Source: Eucommia ulmoides
Lineage: Eukaryota > Streptophyta > Magnoliopsida > Garryales > Eucommiaceae
Direction: 5' to 3'
Assembly: GCA_016647705.1 (NCBI GenBank)
Contig: CM028335.1
Span: 22,608,905-22,672,904, forward strand
DNA length: 64,000 nucleotides
Below the pieces are notes generated by a model that made no database searches, was not told the DNA's origin, and saw only the letters and a program-made list of their open reading frames with translations. Below, in pieces: positions 59,172 through 64,000 of the stretch. Position 1 is the first letter of the stretch. Every line of letters starts with the position of its first letter. The translations under genes and the position numbers were made by a program.

Positions 59172-59640
59172 AGAAAAGAGAAGCCGAATGAATACAAAAA
59201 GGGAGACATGAATGAGGAGAATAAACAAGAAAAAGTCAAGGAGAGAAGAAGAGATGAAAGGGTGATGCCGGGACGAGTAACATTTTTGGAAAATCCACCA
59301 ATTCTAGCTATGTCGTTGCCATATCCTCAAAGATTCCAAAAGAGGAAGTTGGATTCACAATTTGAAAAATTTCTTGAAATCTTCAAGAAAATTTATATCA
59401 ACATTCCTTTTGCGGATGCATTAGAGCAAATTCCAAACTATGGTAAGTTTTTGAAAGATATCATGACAAAGAAGAGAAAGTTGGAAGAGTACGAAACGGT
59501 AAAGCTAACGGAGGAATGTAGTGCAATACTACAAAAGAAGTTACCTACCAAATTTAAGGATCTGGATAGTTTCACAATTCCGTGTACTATCGGGAAATCT
59601 CATTTTGATAAGGATCTTTGTGATTTGGGGCTAATATTAA
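59172..59640 (+). pseudogene. Athila B protease start, cut by a Tekay insertion
   Basis: In frame with gag after one stop: charged linker, RVMPGRVTFLENPPILAMSLPYPQRFQKRKLDSQFEKFLEIFKKIYINIPFADALEQIPNYGKFLKDIMTKKRKLEEYETVKLTEECSAILQKKLPTKF, FTIPCTIGKSHFDKDLCDLG. The Tekay LTR starts at 59641, just after the protease DLG. The rest of pol is beyond 64000. Confidence 0.9.
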
Positions 59641-60099
59641 TGTCACACCCTACCCCGGACACCCATCACCCTGGGGTCAGTGTGACATCGACATGACATC
59701 ATCTGAACGTCAAACCAACTAACAAACGACAAAGTGCATACATAAATATACAACCACAAATTGTGACCATACATATCCTCTCTAACTGAAGACACACCCG
59801 TCCCTGAATTATAATAACAATAAAAGTATAACAACAATGAAACTCTCACAGGTTCGCCTCAGACAACTCCTCCCAAAACACTGTCATACTACACCATCAC
59901 CGGACTCTACCTAGTGTCAGTATGGGACCGACCCCAGTTGCTGTACCTGTGAGTGTACTGTCTTCTTAGTAAAAATATTTTAGATGGATCAAGCATAAAA
60001 CATATAAATATATTACATCACATATCAAATAAAAATCTCATAATATAAATAACTCATACCATAAGGAAAACATCTTCTTCCTGTCACCACAAAATCAAC

Positions 60100-60142
<43 letters not shown>

Positions 60143-62415
60143 TATATTAACTCAACTAGGAAGTAAAAATCAACTAGAATAATTCAGCTAACCACATAGA
60201 ATAACGAAATCAGAACATACCAATCCAGTATACAATAAAATATATGTAAGTACTCATCATAATCACCATATACAAGAAAACACTATATATGACAAAACAC
60301 CACACCACACCATACCATATCACACCACACCACACCATTTCGCACTACATCACTTCACACCTCATCACATCATACCACACCCCGGGCTAGCCATGTGATC
60401 GTTTTAACCTCATGATCAGGAGTTACAACGGTACCGTGATATCTTTAGGATTTACCTTCCGGACGGACACCCATCACTCTGCCGAAGCAGATAATCATCA
60501 CTCTGCCGAAGCAGATAATTCATCACTCTACCAAAGCAAATAAATACTATAATATCGTGAAGTCAAAAATATTGTCAAATCAATAACATCATCGTCAAAT
60601 TATTAATCAATAGCATTATCTAATCAACAACATCAACCTCTATCCCCCAAAACTGATTTAATTTAAATATGATTTTTCCATCTTCTTTAAAAACCAACGA
60701 AATCCACATTTCCACAATTCCACAACCAATCAAAATCGCTTGATCCATATAAGTTATAAAGTCGTCTAGTTTTAAATAAACATATTTTTCATCATATATA
60801 TATATACGAAAATAGATTTACTAGAAGACAGTACACTCACCTGGCTACCCGCTCCGAACAACTTTTACAGATTATCAATTACCGATACCCCAGGTGCCTG
60901 TGAACTTAATAGTGACAGAGCCTATATTAATATTTTATGTAAAATCACTTAATCATGCAATGCAGGCCCTAAGTTCCGTATTTTCCCATTCCTCATATTT
61001 TATCTATGAAAATTGTTATTATTCGATTAATTCCATTCCATTAATTATTGCATAAAAAATCTTATAATATGAACAATCCCAAATTTATTATTTTGGTTAC
61101 AAAAATTTTATGCTAGAATTGAATTTAACAAAATTAAAATAAACTTAATGAAAAATGATATCCATTTCGAATCGTTTACGGGTCGCGAGATGGATTTGAA
61201 TTTTTGTTGGGGTTATTTGTGCAATTTTTCTTTTTCTTCATTTTTTTTTTCTTTCTTTTTCGGTTCTTGTTTCTTGGTTTTGCTCCAGACCCGACGGCCG
61301 GCCCCCTTTCTCTCTCTACTGTTAACGACCACCGATGGCCTCCCACACCTCGCCGATTCTCATTGTCGGTCCTACACCACCCACACCACCAAACAACAAC
61401 CACCACCGGCCACCCCATAACCGAACACGCCAACCCACGAGACCACCGATCATACACACACACATGCACACTCTGCAACACACATACACACACTAATGAC
61501 AACACAACCCCTACGCCGACGACACCCCAATGCTACTGGACGAACAACGACATGCACAGAGCACGCTGCCGATCATCACCCACATACCGCCGACGACATA
61601 CCACCGAACCGACGACAGAAGAACACACATGTATACTCACACCCCCCAAAAATAATTAGAGAAAATACACATAAATACTCACCAGCTCGACGATCGTCGA
61701 TGACTGGATAGCAATCAGCAACTCCCGCTCACTGGCGATGCTAAGAACGCACACTGCCACGCCATCGATGAACCACCCCACTAGCCGAACCACCTTCGCT
61801 CTCCCCTGGAACTGACGATGATATCCACACGATCACGCACACACGTAACAACCATGACCACACTACCAGAGGAACGTCTATTCAAGAAAATCCGACGACC
61901 CCCACTCCGGTCATCTCTCTCTCTCTCTCTAGAATATCTCTGATTTTCAGATTTGATTTGGGATTTTTTTATCATTTCTACTAGATGAGAGAGTATATAT
62001 TGCATGAAATTAGTGGTAGATTTGATCTCCTCATGCCACGTCGCCTGTTCTCTATCTCCCTGCCGGTCGGTGATCTCTCATTATACACACACAACTTATA
62101 TATATGTATAAATACATATGTTTATACAACTTTTAGTGAAATTGCACTTCTCTCCCCTAGTTTCCTTTAAGATCTTAATTTTAATCAATTTCCACTTTTA
62201 AAAGTTTCTAAAATTATAATTTCACCCTTAATATTTTTAATTTTTTATTTTAATTGTCAATTTGAATCTCAAGTTTAAATTTAACGTTTCTAAATTTTCA
62301 ATTTGACCCCCAACTTTTGATTTGGATTTTTAATCAATAAAATTTTCCCCTGAGATTTCTCAATGCTCTAAAATGCTACTATTAATGACGTATGTTCTAC
62401 GATTTAGGTCTTATA
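59641..62415 (-). repeat. 3' LTR of a minus-strand Tekay element
   Basis: 2775 bp, TGTCACACCC at the left; at the right the LTR start reads TATAAGACC (on the minus strand) instead of TGTAAGACC, so one terminal base has mutated. Contains the two inverted blocks (about 59946-59967 and 60830-60850), hairpin units (60475-60545), the GATCGTTTTAACCTC block (60397-60411), a (TA)n run (60103-60145) and a CT run (61914-61929). Probable left target duplication ATTAA (59636-59640). Confidence 0.88.
60475..60545 (-). repeat. Hairpin module of the minus-strand Tekay LTR
   Basis: Three units of ATCACTCTGCCGAAGCAGATAA type. On the element strand two give CUGC-UUCG-GCAG (for example 60503-60514); the third has lost pairing. 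Confidence 0.75.
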
Positions 62416-62432
62416 ACTCTTCTCTCCTAAAA
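62416..62432 (-). promoter_or_regulatory. Polypurine tract of the minus-strand Tekay element
   Basis: On the minus strand, TTTTAGGAGAGAAGAGT directly before the LTR; matches the tract at 43038-43055. Confidence 0.8.
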
Positions 62433-62460
62433 GAAATTTTGTCCCAGAATTTTTATTACC

Positions 62461-63657
62461 TTAGTCGAACAAATGCAGGTATTTTTTCCTCATTTCTTCC
62501 TCTCGCTCCCATGTTGCCTCTTCCACCGCATGACTGCACCACAACACTTTGACTAACGGAATCGTTTTCGTTCGCAACACCTGGTCTTTACGTTTTAGGA
62601 TTTGGAATGGCTCCTCAACATAGGTCAAATCTGCTTCCAATTTGATCGGTTGCGAAGTCAACACATGAGAAGGGTCTAGCAAATATTTCCGGAGCTTCGA
62701 TACATGGAAAACGTTGTGTAGTCGAGACAACTTTGGCGGTAACGCAAGTCTATGCGCTGTCGTGCCAACTCGCTCTAGAATTTCATATGGTTCGATGTAT
62801 ATTGGACTCAACTTTCCTTTCTTTCTGAACCTCATTATGCCTTTCCACGGAGAAATACGCAAGAACACATGATCTTCCACCTCGAACTCCAACTCCCACC
62901 GGCGCTTGTCTGCATAACTCTTGTGTCGACTCTAAGCAATTTTCAATTTTTCTTGAATTACCTCTACTTTGTCTACTATCATCTGGGCTATGTCTGACAT
63001 CAACAATTTACATTCACTTACCTCAGTCCAATAGATTGGCGTTCTTCATCTCCTACCATACAACGCTTCATACGGGGCCGTCTCAATTACCGAATGGTAG
63101 CTGTTGTTGTAGGCGAATTTCATCAACAATAAATGATCATCCCAGCTACCAAAAAATTCCAAAACACATCCCCTCAACATATCCTCCATTGTCTGAATCG
63201 TACGCTCTGATTGACCATCTGTCTGAGGATGGAAAGCGGTGCTAAATTTCAGCTTGGTACCCAAAGCAGTCTAGAGACTCAACCAGAATCTCGAAGTAAA
63301 TCTCGGATCTCTATCTGACACTATAGAAATCGGTGCGCCATACAGCCTAACAATCTCATCGATATACAATTTGGCATACTTTTTAAGAGAATACGTTGTC
63401 TTTACGGCAAGAAAATGAGCGAACTTGGTAGGCCTATCAACAATCACCCAGATGGAATTATACCCCTTTTGAATATGGGATAATCCCGAAATAAAATCCA
63501 TCGTGATATGCTCCAACTTCCACTCTGGAATAGGTAGAGGTTGCAACAACCCACTTGGACGTTGATACTCAATCTTTACTTGTTGACAAACAAGGCACCT
63601 GGTAACAAATTCTGCGATTTTCCATTTCATTCCGTTCCACCAATAATGCTCATGCAA
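62461..63657 (-). pseudogene. Tekay integrase and chromodomain (single frame, three stops)
   Basis: From the right: [27 protein letters not shown] (zinc site, last Cys pair), [12 protein letters not shown] (first catalytic Asp), [14 protein letters not shown] (second Asp), FHPQTDGQSERTIQTMEDMLRG (Glu), AYNNSYHSVIETAPYEALYGRR, then SRHKSYAD and RRWELEFEVEDHVFLRISPWKGIMRFRKKGKLSPIYIEPYEILERVGTTAHRLALPPKLSRLHNVFHVSKLRKYLLDPSHVL (integrase C-terminal), and a chromodomain-like end EPFQILKRKDQVLRTKTIPLVKVLWCSHAVEEATWEREEEMRKKYLHLF. One frame throughout, broken only by stops at 63268-63270, 63043-63045 and near 62934. The first and third read as Gln CAG to TAG. Catalytic residues are intact. The Tekay/Del clade is assigned from the integrase and its chromodomain tail. 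Confidence 0.93.
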
Positions 63658-64000
63658 ATCTCAATACATTTTGACACTCCCCAGATGCATCGCGTACGCT
63701 GAGCTATGCGCCTCTTCCAAGATATCCTTTTCAAATTGACGTCATTAGGCACACACAACCGGTTTCCATCCATCAAAGCTTTATTACTTTCCCTGACATG
63801 ATAATCTACTATTTACCCATTTTTCACTTCATCCCGAATCCTCTCCAATTGAACTTCTGACTTCTGAGCTTCAATAATATAGTCAATCAACGTCGGCCTC
63901 AAAGTCAAAGTCGTAATCAATGCTGTCGTCTAACCAACCACTAACTGAACTCGCAACGATCTCAACTCCGCATACATATTAGTATAAGTAACTCGAACAT
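63658..64000 (-). pseudogene. Tekay RNase H-integrase linker (partial)
   Basis: Continues the same element to the window edge: ...VVGQTTALITTLTLRPTLIDYIIEAQKSEVQLERIRDEVKNG, DYHVRESNKALMDGNRLCVPNDV, and a segment equivalent to AHSSAYAMHLGSVKMY that carries the His pair of the integrase zinc site. At least one frameshift near 63740 and stops near 63665 and 63935. RT, protease, gag and 5' LTR are outside the window. Confidence 0.8.

Overview
The window is nuclear DNA of a flowering plant, from a gene-poor, repeat-packed region. Every protein domain I can identify belongs to plant LTR retrotransposon lineages: Ty3/gypsy Athila, Tat and Tekay/Del (chromovirus), and two kinds of Ty1/copia. All coding regions carry stops or frameshifts. 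I see no intact cellular gene, rRNA, tRNA or CRISPR locus. The species cannot be fixed from the sequence.

Left part (1-20182). A minus-strand copia gag fragment (1-666) and its leader are followed by a 265-bp flank and a degenerate Athila element, called Athila A (1776 to about 12340: LTR, tRNA-Asp-type primer site, gag, protease, RT/RNase H, integrase, env-like ORF). At about 12340 it meets a second, longer minus-strand copia element. That copy is followed by the same flank and the same Athila LTR start (19026). The left end therefore looks like a segmental duplication that copied an old insertion junction. The second copia is interrupted inside its RT YVDD motif by a 2.19-kb solo Tekay LTR (13057-15247, target duplication AAGTC).

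Middle part (20183-35500). Mostly non-coding AT-rich DNA. It holds a 1.36-kb fold-back element with a perfect 10-bp target duplication (23704-25065), a 5'-truncated minus-strand copia with a 158-bp LTR (26085 to about 30960) split by another solo Tekay LTR (27110-29958, AATTG), and a cluster of ATGTTACATGTAACAT palindromes (31573-32023).

Right part (35500-64000). A Tat element is the host of a nest. It is split by a 9.8-kb Tekay-type element (36035-45827, CTTAA duplications) with well-preserved LTRs but a ruined interior, by an ORF-less Athila-type element with a triplicated primer site (47075-52662), and by a third LTR type (from 55022). That LTR is split by Athila B (from 56117), which is split by a minus-strand Tekay element (from 59641) whose integrase frame is almost open.

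The most interesting signals are non-coding. (1) Tekay-type LTRs carry tandem short hairpins whose stems change in a compensatory way between copies. (2) Athila-type U3 regions carry palindromes based on CCGCCTAGGCGG, paired at a nearly constant 20-bp spacing just upstream of a TATA box; the same dyads recur inside Athila A upstream of the env-like ORF. (3) All five Tekay-type LTRs carry an inverted pair of GAGTGTACTGTCTTCTT.
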